A stretch of 64,000 bases of DNA from Rhyzopertha dominica. Lineage: Eukaryota > Arthropoda > Insecta > Coleoptera > Bostrichidae. The stretch covers positions 7,147,501 to 7,211,500 of the forward strand of contig QCXZ01000042.1 in NCBI GenBank assembly GCA_025024175.1, written 5' to 3'. The position numbers and the translations under genes are program-made. Shown here one piece after another: positions 33,185 to 44,010 of this stretch (the stretch's first letter is position 1; each line of letters starts with the position of its first letter). The notes beneath the pieces are model-generated. The model was given only the letters and a program-made list of their open reading frames with translations. It was not told the origin of the DNA and made no database searches.

Positions 33185-34270
33185 ATGGTTTATTCAACTG
33201 CCGAAAGGGTAGAAATAATTTTTATTTACGGTGCTGAGCACAGCTGTGCTCGTGCGCCAGCAAGGGTGTTTAACGAACGGCACCCCGATAAAAATGTTGA
33301 CGCTAGGTACATTCTCGATCTCGTGCAGAAATTTCAAGACACTGGATCTGTAGTAAACAAAAAAAGGGCAGGGAATAGAGTCGTTGATGGAAAGGCCCAA
33401 CTTGAAGTACTTGGTCATTTTGCAATGGATCCAACTAGCTCTTTGTGTAACATTTCTACAGCCACTGGACTTTTGTTATTCATCTGTAAGGAAAGTTACA
33501 AAACTGCACAAATTCCATCCCTATAAGATGAAAACTCTCCAGGAACTCGGCGAAGATGACTTCGATAGAAGACTGCAATTTTGCGAAATCATGACAGAAA
33601 AGATTATAGTAAATCCAAATCTAATAAAAAATATCTGCTTCAGTGATGAATGCACATTTTTTTGAACGGCTCTGTAAATAAACATAACGTCAGGTACTGG
33701 AGTGACGAAAATCCTTATATTTTTCGAGAAGGTCATACACAAGTTCCTCAGAAGCTGAACGTCTGGGCTGGAATACTTGGCAACGCAATTGTAGGTCCAA
33801 TTTTCATTGATGGGGCGCTAAATGGGGGAATGTATTTAGAATTACTTGATAACGTTATTGATCCTTTAATCACAGAGCAATNAGAAAACCAACGTNACCC
33901 TGAAGGAAATCCAATGTTGGTTGAATACGAATTGTTTTACCAACATGATGGAGCCCCACCGCATTACGCCATTAATGTGCGAAATTGGTTAAATCATAGA
34001 TTTCCTCTTCACTGGATTGGTAGGCGTGGAACAATTGAATGGCCGCCACGATCACCCGATTTGACTGCTTTAGATTTCTTTCTATGGGGTCATTTAAAAT
34101 CTGTGGTTTACAAAACACAACCTACTAGCCTGGATGATCTGCGAGAAAGAATTATTAACGAGTGCAGTAGGATTCCACCTGAAACTTTTCGAAAAGTGCA
34201 GCAGGAGTTCGAGAACCGTCTGTATTATTGTATGGAAAGAGGTGGTGCACATTTTGAGAATCTATTGTAA
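33185..34270 (+). pseudogene. DD41D transposase, two compensating frameshifts
   Basis: The ATG at 33185 starts an HTH domain: YSTAERVEIIFIYGAEHS and ARVFNERHPDKN, then LVQKFQDTGSVVNKKR, matching the DUF4817-type HTH of insect transposases. The frame shifts near 33465-33480 and shifts back in a T run near 33658. The catalytic core has three aspartates: CFSDECTFF (about 33640), YQHDGAPPHYAINVRNWL (about 33945) and WPPRSPDLTALDFFLWGHLK (about 34045-34100). I count 41 residues between the second and third, which defines the DD41D (rosa-like) lineage. The tail includes LDDLRERIINECSRIPPETF. Two codons contain N (33882, 33896). Expected length if repaired is about 360 residues, normal for the group. 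Both lesions sit in short runs, so sequencing error is possible and the gene might be intact. Confidence 0.85.
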
Positions 34271-34579
34271 GGTTTGAATTTCTATGGTTTTGTTCACACT
34301 GTTTTTGGAGTTACAAATAAATAATTTTTCTTTTTCGTGGACATGGACTTTCTAAAAAATTACATGATAAATACTTTAATGTTAATAATAATGTTAAAAG
34401 AAAATTTTCAGTATTCTGGGAGTTTTTTTAAGTGTCATATTTTTTACAAGTTGTTTGTTTAAATTTTGGGTTCTCGTAAGGACAAATTTTATTTCCGCTC
34501 TAAAATAAAATACATTTTGTTGAAAAGAGTCCAAAATATTCAATTTAATAAGCAACCTGTTTCGTAGGCACTATTAATC

Positions 34580-34853
34580 TATTACCCCGCCAATAAGTTA
34601 AACGTGGTAAAACTAATTACATGGTCAGACTCTTTGTGAAATAAGCTTTCAAATGATGTATCACAAGATGGATAGTTCCATTTAAAATTTTTAAAGGGGT
34701 GTCTACCCTGCTCAGAGAGTAAGCGCTATCCATTAAAAACTTATCTCAAAAGTTGTCTCCCTGCAAACAAAAGTTTACCTGTTTTTGCAAATTTTTAAAT
34801 TTTTGCTACATTTAAAGTTTTTTAAGGTGTGAAGTTTTCAAAAAATCACCCTG
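34580..34853. repeat. Right terminal inverted repeat (~275 bp)
   Basis: Partner of 32560-32835. Followed by TA (34854-34855). Confidence 0.85.
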
Positions 34854-35130
34854 TATAATATGTCTAACTTGCGGATAAAATATTTCGTGTAGTACAAAAT
34901 CAAACAGTTTGGCAAAGTTGTCTATAAAGGTCGATAATTTACTATTTCAGCTTTATTGCCGTTTTTAAAGACAAAGACAAATTTTAGAAATTCTCCATTT
35001 GTTGGGAAATTTCCCTGCGCTAATATTCGTATATATTTGGGTTTAAGGCTTTTGGATGCTGCACAAATGAATGCAATTCGTGGGAAAATGTTAAACAGTT
35101 TTATTGCGCTTGTATCCACTTTGCCATATC
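34854..35130 (-). pseudogene. LINE RT, upstream half (split by the DD41D insertion)
   Basis: The minus-strand frame at 34922-35119 ends FVFKNGNKAEIVNYRPL, the RT block that precedes motif A (KSGxxxxxxNYRPIS). It includes ILAQGNFPTNGEFLKF, equivalent to the usual GxFPxxWKxAxVxPIFK. Beyond it, in another frame, YFIRKLDIL runs up to the TA and then continues on the far side of the transposon with CENQHGFM. Upstream of 35130 the LINE is lost. Confidence 0.7.
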
Positions 35131-35589
35131 TCCATGTTTCAACTAATTAAATAAATTTGCTGCTTTAAGTAATAATGATAAAAGGAAATGCTGGACGAAA
35201 AACTACATCGCCGTTAAAATTGAAAAAAAATGAACGCTTTCTATAAATAAANGTCNTAAAATGTGTCTCATCTAGTAAACTTCACATCCCATATTGCTAA
35301 GCACATAAATGCTGATTTTACCACAGCCCTACAAAAACGAAAGATTATAATAGATTCTACGCACCGAGACAAATCGTAATGGTTCAAAACAGCATGCAGC
35401 TTTTACGCCGATAGGCCCGGGACCACCGTGGATCCAAAAATAACACCCCCAAGACCCTCAGCCACCCCTTGTTTAAAAGGAGCCTAGTAATTATTGCCGT
35501 CCGTAATCGGATATTTCCGTACGGCACCATTCGTCTTTTTTTGGGCTAACTGTACCTACTATGTCGAGGATGATGCGTGGAGCACGAGC
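35131..35589. other. Mostly no gene; GC-rich from 35400
   Basis: AT-rich to about 35395, then GC-rich to the candidate exon. If that exon is real, 35400-35589 would be its 3' UTR on the minus strand; no clear AATAAA is visible there. Confidence 0.3.
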
Positions 35590-35737
35590 TCAGTAGACGT
35601 GTGCCACCTGTCCACCCCCCTGCACCCGCGCTAAGCCAGGGGGACGAATCTCTTGAAGCAGCTGCTGAGCCATATGGACTGCGCGCATCTGTTCCTCAAA
35701 AGGCCACTGTGGCAACACCCCGGACTTAAGGGGCTGT
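35590..35737 (-). CDS. Candidate terminal exon of a host gene
   Basis: On the minus strand a pyrimidine-leaning stretch ends ATTTACTTATACCTAG, a plausible 3' splice site. It is followed by 48 codons with PLKSGVLPQWPFEEQMRAVH, then MAQQLLQEIRPPGLARV and QVAHVY, then TGA at 35590. The segment is markedly GC-richer than the AT-rich DNA upstream and does not resemble any element in the window. I do not recognise the protein. The reverse strand also has an open frame over most of it, so strand is not certain. No upstream exon is seen. Conserved non-coding DNA is an alternative. Confidence 0.3.
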
Positions 35738-36510
35738 CTAGGTATAAGTAAATAGGCAGTTTGCGTGCATTTGTGGAAACAAATGGTGGTTAAAGGGAGG
35801 CTGGCAAAAATTTGTTGTTTACACGAGTTTGAAAAGAAATGGACCAGTGGCAACAGCTAAAAAATTATAAAAAATCCAAATATTTTCAAACATTTTTTAT
35901 ACATTAATTTTGTAATTAAAATAACAACTCTCATATTGTTAAGCTCTTGGAGGTCAGCAAATTATTTAAAAATTTGCATAATTTATTGATGTTTTTGTAG
36001 AGAACATTTAGCAACTTTGAGGAAATGGTATTAAATAAGTCGCAAAAATATGTAATATTTAAAACAGTGTTAGAATTTACCTAAAAATATGCGGAATCAC
36101 TTATTTATTTTGCAAACTGATTTATTTATATTTATAATGCTTTTCTGTCCATATAGATTTCTCCAAAATAGGACAAGCTTATAGAAGCTTAAATATACAT
36201 ACAACAGAAATAATCCAATATGCTACATTTTACATCAATTATACATTATATAAAGTTAACGATAGATGATGTCTATTGCAATACATTCGCTTGACGGTTT
36301 CCTGACTTTTTTCATAGTTTATGTCACAAAAGTCTGATACCCTGTTAAAGTTACTACACATTATTGATAATGGCGATCTAAGCGGTACATTCGTTCTGTT
36401 GAAAGAACAGTAAACAGTTTAATGTTTCCTTGTTGTTATCCTAGATACCAAGAAGAAAATACTACTCAGAATCATTCAACAGTCAAGCGTGTTATTAATA
36501 AGTTTAAAAA
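35738..36510. other. No gene seen
   Basis: AT-rich spacer; it would be intronic if the exon at 35590-35737 is real. Confidence 0.4.
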
Positions 36511-37425
36511 TTAGAGCTACTGATGATAGTATGCCCCGTTCTTTCAGTAAGGGAAGCTGAAATCTGCTCAAAAGATTTGTGTGGCTCTACCCTGGTTGAG
36601 GATAGACTCCATGGTGAATGTAGGAAAGAAATTTTAAGTACTTACGTTGAACTTTTTCGATTTCATTTCTTTGATATTCATAAATTGGATACCATATTAT
36701 CGAGCAGTATTCAAGTTTCCACCTTATAAGTCATAAATAGAGCTCAAGAACGCTATTATTAACGTTTGAGAATTCTCCGCAGTTTTTATAAATAAAGCCG
36801 AGAGTTTAATAACCTGTCGAAATTAATTTTTTCATGTGTTCTATGAATGTGAATGAAGAATCAAACAGGACACCCAAATCTCTAATATTATTGCAACGGT
36901 TTATAAAACAGTTTCCTATGCAGTATTCGAAAGTGATAATCCGCTTTCGCCTTCCATAGTACATGACGTAAGATTTTTTATCTGTATTTAATAACAGTTA
37001 ATTATTAGTGCATCCTTTACCAAACTTAGCAATATCTTTTGCAATATTTTATTCCTCTAATACTCATTAAAACTTTAAGTCATCTACATAACAAGTTTTT
37101 CACAACCGATAACATCAGCCAAATCATTGATAAAAAGTAAAAAAGGGTAGTGGTCCTAAATTAGAACCTGGTGGTACTCTGATCTTGCAACATATGGTAG
37201 TGAGTTACATTATTTGTATACAACGGATTGCTTACGATCATGAAGATATGATTGAATTAATTTTATAAGCGCGTCGGAAAGACCGTAGCCTACCAATTTA
37301 TGAATCAATATGTTGTGATTTATATAGTCAACTTTTTGAAAGTCTGTGTATATTACGTCTTCTTGATCTTATGTGTCTTTTGATTCAGAGACAAACTGTG
37401 CAAAAGTTGCGAAGTTTTTAACTAT
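36511..37425 (-). pseudogene. Decayed LINE RT
   Basis: Reading downward from 37400: VIYTDFQKVDYINHNILIHK (motif A, the FSKAFD core altered to FQKVDY), YGLSDALIKLIQSYLHDRKQ, then LGPLPFLLFINDLADVIG (after motif B) and a YVDDLK-like motif C. Next come LLNTDKKSYVMYYGRRK, NNIRDLGVLFDSSFTFIEHM (about 36840-36890), CSIIWYPIYEYQRNEIEKVQ (about 36640-36700) and a C-terminal remainder. Many stops and frameshifts. The order is that of the LINEs at 31437-35130 and 57735-60000, so a third, older copy of that style. Confidence 0.7.
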
Positions 37426-37539
37426 CTATTTTTCATGAAACAACAAACCTAACACAGCAATCAATATACCTTTAGTCCCATCTAAGCAGCTGGTTAAGTT
37501 AATTTAAAGCGTTGTTTTCAGCTTCTGACTATCCTAATG

Positions 37540-37770
37540 GAGACGTCTAATAAAATTACCTCCGATGAGGCCGTAACCCGAAATTATGGCGCGCCTAATG
37601 TCCCAGAATTATAAAATGGGCGATTAAAATGCGATATGTACGGACCGTTTCGTCTATTGTGGGATCTTTTATGCATTCCTGGATGTTCAGCGGGTACGGA
37701 ACGTGCCCTCGAGAGACGGTGTCATAAAAATGGGTCGCCGGCCGTAAATTTAAGTTCAAACAGGAAAAGA
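37540..37770. other. GC-richer non-coding block
   Basis: Contains GGCGCGCC, TCATAAAAATGGGTCGCCGG and several TTTATG/CATAAAA sites of the Hox/Caudal type. No open frame. Candidate regulatory element. Confidence 0.25.
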
Positions 37771-38600
37771 ATGGGGCAGGGTGTGGTGTGATTGTAAAGA
37801 ACCTGTTATGGTATAGTTAAGGTTTTGTTATCTGAGGCTCAAATTGGTGCTGGTTGTTCGTGGCCGGTTGCTTCCTATGGAGAAGATGGCCTGTGACCTA
37901 GTTTATGTTTTGGTAATTTTTACACGAAGACTTCGAGATGTAAATATTTGTCTATTCGAGGCTTTATGACTCTTTACTGATCGGTTGTTTTTGTGAATAT
38001 AAATCTGAAAAAACTTACTTGGAAATGTGTATGTGGTACACGAATGGTACTTTCATCATCTCTTTATCCATGTTAATAGTAATATCGATACTAATAATAT
38101 TTATTACATAGAATTTCATTGAACCNCGATATAAAAAATTTATACGNGCGACAGCGAACACGACACGTCTCTCAGTTCTAGAATAAATTGCTTATACAGC
38201 ATCACCTCTCTCAGACAGTTAAAGACCATGTCCTGTTTAGCTAATGNGTCTGAATTGTTACCAACTTGAGGGTATACACCATCGCATCGGTTCTAAATCG
38301 CAAAAGCTTAAATAATCGTCTGTGAATCAACAACAACAATCCTACATTGGCTACCATACAATCCAGGCGTATTCTACTAAAAATGCGAGAAGAGCAGAAC
38401 GTACATTATCTAAATCACTACATCACTATTGTTCGCCATAAACTTAAATAAAGTGATTTATGAGGAAAGTTTAGCTATGTAATTTGTCAAGGTTTTGTGT
38501 AAATTGGTTGAAATATAACGGTAATTGTTAGAAGTGTCGAAAAAATCCGCCTGAGAGCTTTTATCGAAAAAGCTGCCTAATCCCTTGCGTAATCCCTTGT
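37771..38600. other. No gene seen
   Basis: AT-rich spacer with three N bases near 38120-38250. A short TAATCCCTTGCG/TAATCCCTTG duplication sits at its right end. Confidence 0.4.
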
Positions 38601-38885
38601 AATCATTTGTGCTACGATTGTGCCGATGATTTCATAAAGAAAATGTTTTATGACTAATGGCAAAAAAATATCCGGTATAATCGGGGGCCAGGATGACGGT
38701 CATCCCCCAAAAATTTAATATTTTCTCATATTTTTTCAGTGTAATGGATTGTGCTACGGTTTTGCGGGATTGTGCCAATGATTTCCTAAAAAATACTTTA
38801 CATTTAAGGGCAAATAAGTAATAAACAAATCCGGGGTCTTTATGAAATCGTTGGCACCATCCAGTAAATCGTAGCACAAACGATT
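38601..38885. repeat. Fold-back element with three related motif copies
   Basis: The left arm (38601-38640) holds TTTGTGCTACGATT and GATTTCATAAAGA. The right arm (38836-38885), reversed, has TTTGTGCTACGATT, a few extra bases, TGCCAACGATTTC and ATAAAGA. A third, direct copy lies between at about 38745-38790 (TTGTGCTACGGTTTTGCGGG). Total about 285 bases with no coding. It looks like a MITE-type fold-back; family not recognised and no clear target duplication. Confidence 0.6.
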
Positions 38886-41105
38886 TTTTGATGCATATTA
38901 AAAATATATCTTTCATTTTTAGTAGTGGCGCAAAGTGACGCAAATGACAAGCTTATCAAAATTCGGCTTTTCCGCGAGCGAATTAGTACATATTATGATA
39001 TGAAACTTACAAAAAGGAAAAATATTTATTTATACTGTTTTAAAGATGAGTGTCAGAAATTGCGGCTATGGAGTTGCCATGCATAATGACGCTTTTATAA
39101 TAGAGCAAACTTGCTGCAACAAATTTGTAAAGAGAAATGTTATAAAACATCACGATCTCGAATGGTACGATAAATGCTTGTATTGTAAAATTTGTTTAGA
39201 CGTGACACAGCATGTAATGCACCTTCTGAACCAATTTGGGCCCTGCAATTCACACTTGTGGTAGTACCCACAATAATTCTTGCTATACTAACTCAATGAG
39301 GGTGGGTTATTTGGTGCAGCAGATGGGATTGCCTGTAATAATAAATTCAAAATAAAGGGTAAGTATAATAAAAACTTGTATAGTCCTAAAACCGCAAATT
39401 GCAAAGCCTAGTATTACTTCATTTACCACGTCTGTAGTTTCCTTTCAGTACATTTCTGTTGTAAAACTGCAATATCGGTTACCTACAGATGTTCAATATA
39501 CATATTTAATTCGCATAAATAATGGGTATAAACATTATTTAAGATCTTAGATTGTTTTGATAAAACGATATTTCCCTTTAACTACAGGCAAGGATTTTGT
39601 CACCTTCTTCAAGTTTGAGCAAATCATCGTCCATTTCCACCAATACAAGTATAAGCCTTAATAGCAAGTTTAAATTAAATAATCTGGCGAAGAGGAAGAA
39701 CTGTATGGCAGTCGCGAACCATAAAGCTAGGTATTTCTGCTGAGGAACTTCGACATATTTTCTATAAGATCTGTCTATTCAGCTAAAATAAATGAGAAGA
39801 TAAGATATTGCTACAAAGGTTCAAAACATTGTTATTAAGGTCCCTATTATAAGAAGTCGAGAAATAACTAGCAAAAGCGTTAAAATAGATTTGTTCTAGT
39901 TTACCGCAGGTGGATCTGATTTGACTTTATCTTCAACAGCATTAATATATGACTGATATCAGTGTAATCTTGTTCCTTCTGGACCAAATAATAGATAAAT
40001 GCTGTTGTATTTCAACCTTGAATATATACAACCTGTTCTGGAAGTCATTCTATATTTTAATAGTTAAATTAAAGCAGTTTTTAATAACATTTTTAACAAG
40101 TCTTATATCTGAATAAATTCACGAAAATGTGGATCAAACAGACAAAACTGGTGCTGCAATTGTTCCATTTGACTGATTATCCGAACTTAGATTGTGATTG
40201 GATGGGAGGCCAATTTTATGAAGTTCCTTCAAGTGCATAGTGCATCCAGATTTGGCGTTCTCGAAATCTAAAACATTACGTCTTATTTTTTTAAACTATA
40301 CCCAAGCAAACTCGAAACCGCTAATTATGGGTTATCAACATTGCAGTTCCTCGAAATCGTCTGGGGTCCAGGTCGATTCATCATTCTCTAAGATATAAAT
40401 AAACCCCGACATAAATAGAAAAAAATAATCTGGCAAATGCACCGATTCACAGGGATTTTTATTAGTCATCGTGTAAGTTCCGGTCTAGTGAACTACGCAC
40501 CGACTAGAAAACGAGCCTCTCCAACATCGCGTGCATGTTACACTTCATGTACTTCGGCGTTTTGACTCATCTTGGTGATGCATCGTCCCTCGGCGATCTT
40601 GAAGCCTGCAACATGCAGGCCCCCGATAGTACACGAACCAGAGAGTGATTTATATTAATAAGCTATGCAACTGATGGATTGCAAGTTAGGAAAAAACGTG
40701 CCGTAGTTGCCTGAGTGATTTGTGGATGAGTCGTGGGGAAAGGAATATCGAAGACATTGGGGAGGGAGTTATCTGCAGCCAACGGGTTCTAAATCTAATG
40801 CCGTGGTAATGAGATTTAGGTCGTTCATCATCTTTGGTTGGGGTTGCGCGTGCGGTAAATATAAACTATAGATGATTCGGCTTTAGGGTGCCAGTCTTTG
40901 AGGCTTTTATTAAAATAAATAAGCTAATGGGACGTGTTAGTTTTGCCAACAAACGTCAGCTCCACATCACTGTCTATAAACGTGTTCAACTATTTAGTAA
41001 GTAATAAGTAATAAGTCAATGACATAACTTAAGAAAAATTTTTAACATGAACGCCAAAAAGATAGAAAGCAAAAATTTTTCTAGCTATTTTGATCACCCT
41101 GAACA
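38886..41105. other. No gene recognised
   Basis: The open stretch at 39046-39264 (72 codons) carries eight cysteines, including CLYCKICLDV, but I recognise no family and it has no clear gene context. At about 40440-40860 the DNA is GC-richer and may be conserved non-coding sequence. The remainder is AT-rich. Confidence 0.35.
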
Positions 41106-41109
41106 TTTC

Positions 41110-41596
41110 AACTATTTGCGCTGCACTGACTTTAAATGTTCTTTAGCATAACAAGTATGCCCATGACTCAATGGCTCTAAATTTTCTTCTGACTTCTCCC
41201 ATCATCCTCTAGACAATAGGATTAAATTGCCGAGGTTGTAAAAACTCTCCAGTTGCAGCTTATAAACCCTTGTATACTTTGCTGCTCAATACCGCCAAAA
41301 ATCTTCTATTTGTCGAGCTTGCAGTACACATTGGGGGAATCTCTAATTTAGGTAAAACTTCTCACTCTCATTTGCATTATACCAGTCTCTACTTAATCTT
41401 GCATAATTACATTAACTACGACATGTCTTTAAAAATCGAAACAGTTTAGTGCATATCAACATGTGCAGATTAGGCTTCTTTGCGAACACGACCAATGTGA
41501 AATTGTGAAACAAATCCAGTTTCGGAACGGCACACCAAACTAAAATTTTGTCCTCAAACTTGGATTTACCTTTAAACCTGACATTACCTGTTTTTA
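41110..41596 (-). pseudogene. Tc1-like DDE transposase relic
   Basis: Minus-strand reading gives GNVRFKGKSKFEDKILVWCA (about 41530-41590), the block after the first catalytic Asp in a Tc1-like insect family. Then, in decayed frames, RDWYNANESEKFYL and QARQIEDFW (about 41285) appear, where the Glu of IEDFW corresponds to the third catalytic residue (usual PQARPIEDFW). Further pieces match the C-terminal helices. The upstream end is cut exactly where the dispersed repeat 41597-42327 begins. Several stops. Confidence 0.6.
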
Positions 41597-42327
41597 CTTC
41601 CACATCCAACGGATGAAAAGTATTGCATCGCGAAAAAAAATTTTTCAAAAATTTTATTTGCTCATTCGCTTTAAAATGATCGAAAACGCAAAAAAAAAAC
41701 AAAATTTGAGCAAAAAAATTTCTTCAAAGCGGCCTATTCTTTATGGGGTAAGTAGGGTACCAGGAAGGGGGGCAAATTGGGGGGTAACTACCCTTTCTAG
41801 AAATTTTTATTTTTTTTCCGTTTTAGTATGTGATTAGTAGTATAACTGCGAGTATTATTCGCTCTTATAAATTTTCGGTGCAACAAACTGTTTAGAATAT
41901 ATTAGCAGAAAAGCATCACTTAAAGAAAACGGTTTTTCCTAAATATCTCCGAATATATTTAATACTTATATTCAATATATAAAAAAGCCATCAGATAGGA
42001 AATAAATTTCTCACAAAAAGTGTCTTACAAAATTTATTCAAAATTTTGACATTTTCGAAATATTTCCGATTTTTTTTTAAATTTTGGTACTATATAGAAA
42101 ATCAAATTTCTGATCAGAAAGCACTCTTCTAATTTTTTTGTTAAGTTAATAATTTTCGAGTTATTTGGAAAAGACATATTTTAAAATGTATATTTTTTTT
42201 TGCTAATATCACGAGGATTTTGTCTTAGAAAAAATGTGTAGAGAGACAAAATGCTAAAAATCTGATTACTAATCGTATAGTATAAGAAATAAAAACGTAA
42301 ATGTCATTTTGACAATTGGATGTAGAA
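41597..42327. repeat. Dispersed repeat, copy 2, with short inverted ends
   Basis: Matches 28900-29560 over most of its length. Here the left end reads TACTTCCACATCCAA and the right end, reversed, TACTTCTACATCCAA, so it may be bounded by ~15-bp inverted ends. It abuts a transposase relic on its left. Non-coding, very T-rich. Confidence 0.6.
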
Positions 42328-42569
42328 GTATTGATTCAATTTGCAGCGGTTTTTATGTCGTCTGTATAAAATTCATCGTTTCCTTTTATATCTGAATGGG
42401 AACTGGATTCATCTTAGCGGAGGACAATACCTGGTAATTATTTCCAATTCGGCCAAGGTATATTTTGGTGACTTAATTCTTTTTCGAAACAACATGGCAG
42501 TTCTTCGGAAATTTATTTGTAACACCGAATCTTTGAGCTACTCTTCGCTATGAAACTCTAACTCTATCT

Positions 42570-42695
42570 AACGTTAGTAAAACCTTCAATTTTACTATTG
42601 TTGATGAAGATGCCGTTCTAAAGGCTTTGAATGCCATAAGGTCGGGTGCTGACGGTGCTGATAAAATTAGTGCTTTTGTGTTAACCGTACATTTT
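42570..42695 (+). pseudogene. LINE RT N-terminal fragment
   Basis: Reads FNFTIVDEDAVLKALNAIRS, then GADGADKISAFVL, matching the LINE RT entry block (FxxxxVTxxDVLKALNxIKSxxxxGxDGISxxxLK), as in the copy at 21380-23590. It stops at the mariner end at 42702. A further RT piece lies on the other side of that mariner. Confidence 0.6.
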
Positions 42696-42701
42696 GAAAT
42701 A

Positions 42702-43655
42702 CGAGGGTTGATCTCTTTCTGTTGAGCCTCACTAGCAAGCTGTGCTATTGTAATGTGACATTCTAATCTTGGGTTTTTAAGCTCAGTGGCAGTAAGAATT
42801 CAAAAATATTTTACATCGTTTTAATAATACCGAGGTTTAATCAATTGACTGCAGTAAAAATAATGGAATTCAATAAAGCGCACTATCGTTAGCTACAATG
42901 AAACGTTGATAAAACGAATTTCAGCGAAGTCGGCTAAATCTAAAAGACGAATTTCAAACCCCTACACCAAGAACTGTTGTTACTGAAGAAAACGTCGGTC
43001 TGGTTCGCCGCATTGGTTGAAGAAGATAGGCATGTTCCGGTGCGAACAATTCAGATAGCTCTTGGGACTGGTGTGAAACCATCAACACATCATTTAAAGG
43101 TAAGGAGACTTTGTGCTCGTTGAATACCACACAATTTGGTTGCAGCTCAAAAAGGGGCTCGCGTGTAATCGTGTAAATTAGTGCAGATCTACACTGGATC
43201 GCTTCAACAATAGTGCATTCCATTTAGTCTACAACATCATTAGAGGTGACGAAAGCTAGATCTACTGTTATGATCCCGAAAAGAAACAACAATCGGCAGT
43301 TTGGGCGTTCGAGAATGAGAAGGCTCCCACAAGAGTGGTTCGTGGGCACGTGTCAACTGTAGCTTTGTGCTTGCCACAAGTTCAGGCTGTCAGAAAAAAG
43401 CGATCAAAAGGAAGAATCATCCTTCATCATGACAATTGTCGAGCTCGTACAGCGGCTACAACAAACGTATATTAACTGCCGAAAATATCGAATTATTGGC
43501 CCACTCGCCATATAGTCCTGACCTGGCATTTTTTTCTGTTCCCTAAGGCGAATGATAAATTGCGTGGTTTTCGTTTTACAAGAACAGAAGAAGATGTCGA
43601 TGCGTTTAAAACTGAAGTAAATACCTTAAAAATTATTTTTCCAACCGACAACAGT
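42702..43655 (+). pseudogene. Mariner transposase relic inside a LINE
   Basis: Starts ACGAGGGTTGATCTC after T, a typical insect mariner terminus. Decayed plus-strand frames follow: TVVTEENVGLVRR and EEDRHVPVRTIQIALGTGVK (second HTH, about 42970-43085), a region near 43270 with YCYDPEKKQQSAVWAFEN (after the first catalytic Asp), ILHHDNCRARTA (second Asp, about 43425) and AHSPYSPDLAFF (third Asp region, about 43505). Frameshifts are many. The aspartate layout is that of DD34D mariners, distinct from the DD41D element. The right terminus could not be placed with certainty; RT sequence resumes near 43668. Confidence 0.65.
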
Positions 43656-43667
43656 CATTTATGCAAA

Positions 43668-43840
43668 TAAAATGTCAGCGCCTGCAGCATGCGTGAGTGG
43701 TGTTCCCCCTGGATCAATTCTCGGCCCGATGTTCTTTTTGCTTTATACGACACGTTTTGTGCAATGTTTTGACAACTGTAAGTTTTTTTATGTGGACGAC
43801 ATTCAAGTGTATCGCTCGTTTCCAATCAGGGTTGGCATGA
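43668..43840 (+). pseudogene. LINE RT fragment beyond the mariner
   Basis: Reads VSGVPPGSILGPMFFLLYTT (motif B) and FYVDDIQVYRSF (motif C with YVDD). It continues the LINE begun at 42570-42695, although about 130 codons between them are missing. Closest in style to the LINE at 27564-28671. Confidence 0.65.
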
Positions 43841-43878
43841 TTAAAACAAAATGTTTAAAACAGAATGTTTTAAACTTA

Positions 43879-44010
43879 AGATAATATTTTATCGGATAGA
43901 TCGCTGTCACTTGAAAACACATTACACCTGTAATCTTTGTCAAGTGACAGCGATCTATCCGATAAAATATTATCTTATAATTATGGACGCTGAAAGCATT
44001 CACCCTCGTA
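43879..44010. repeat. Mariner end with perfect 36-bp fold-back
   Basis: 43879-43914 is the exact reverse complement of 43940-43975, separated by 25 bases that include their own ATTAC...GTAAT hairpin. The right side continues TTATGGACGCTGAAAGCATT and ends CACCCTCG before TA, identical to the ends at 1-60 and 57714. The structure looks like two element ends brought head to head by internal deletion. Confidence 0.8.

Larger units (their letters stand above)
32560..34853 (+). mobile_element. DD41D mariner-superfamily transposon, nearly intact
   Basis: The element begins CAGGGTGATTTTTTG and ends with the complement CAAAAAATCACCCTG. TA flanks both sides (32558-32559, 34854-34855). The inverted ends extend for about 275 bases with high similarity, unusually long for this group. 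One transposase gene lies inside on the plus strand. It sits inside a minus-strand LINE whose reading frame continues correctly if the element and one TA are removed, which fixes both boundaries. Length is 2,294 bases. Confidence 0.9.

Noticed and set aside
39046..39264. Cysteine-rich 72-codon ORF as a possible zinc-finger or secreted peptide
   Set aside because: No regular zinc-finger spacing, no signal peptide and no gene context; kept only as an unrecognised stretch.
43803..44003. 66-codon minus-strand ORF across the fold-back
   Set aside because: It reads through the perfect palindrome and is explained by it; no domain.
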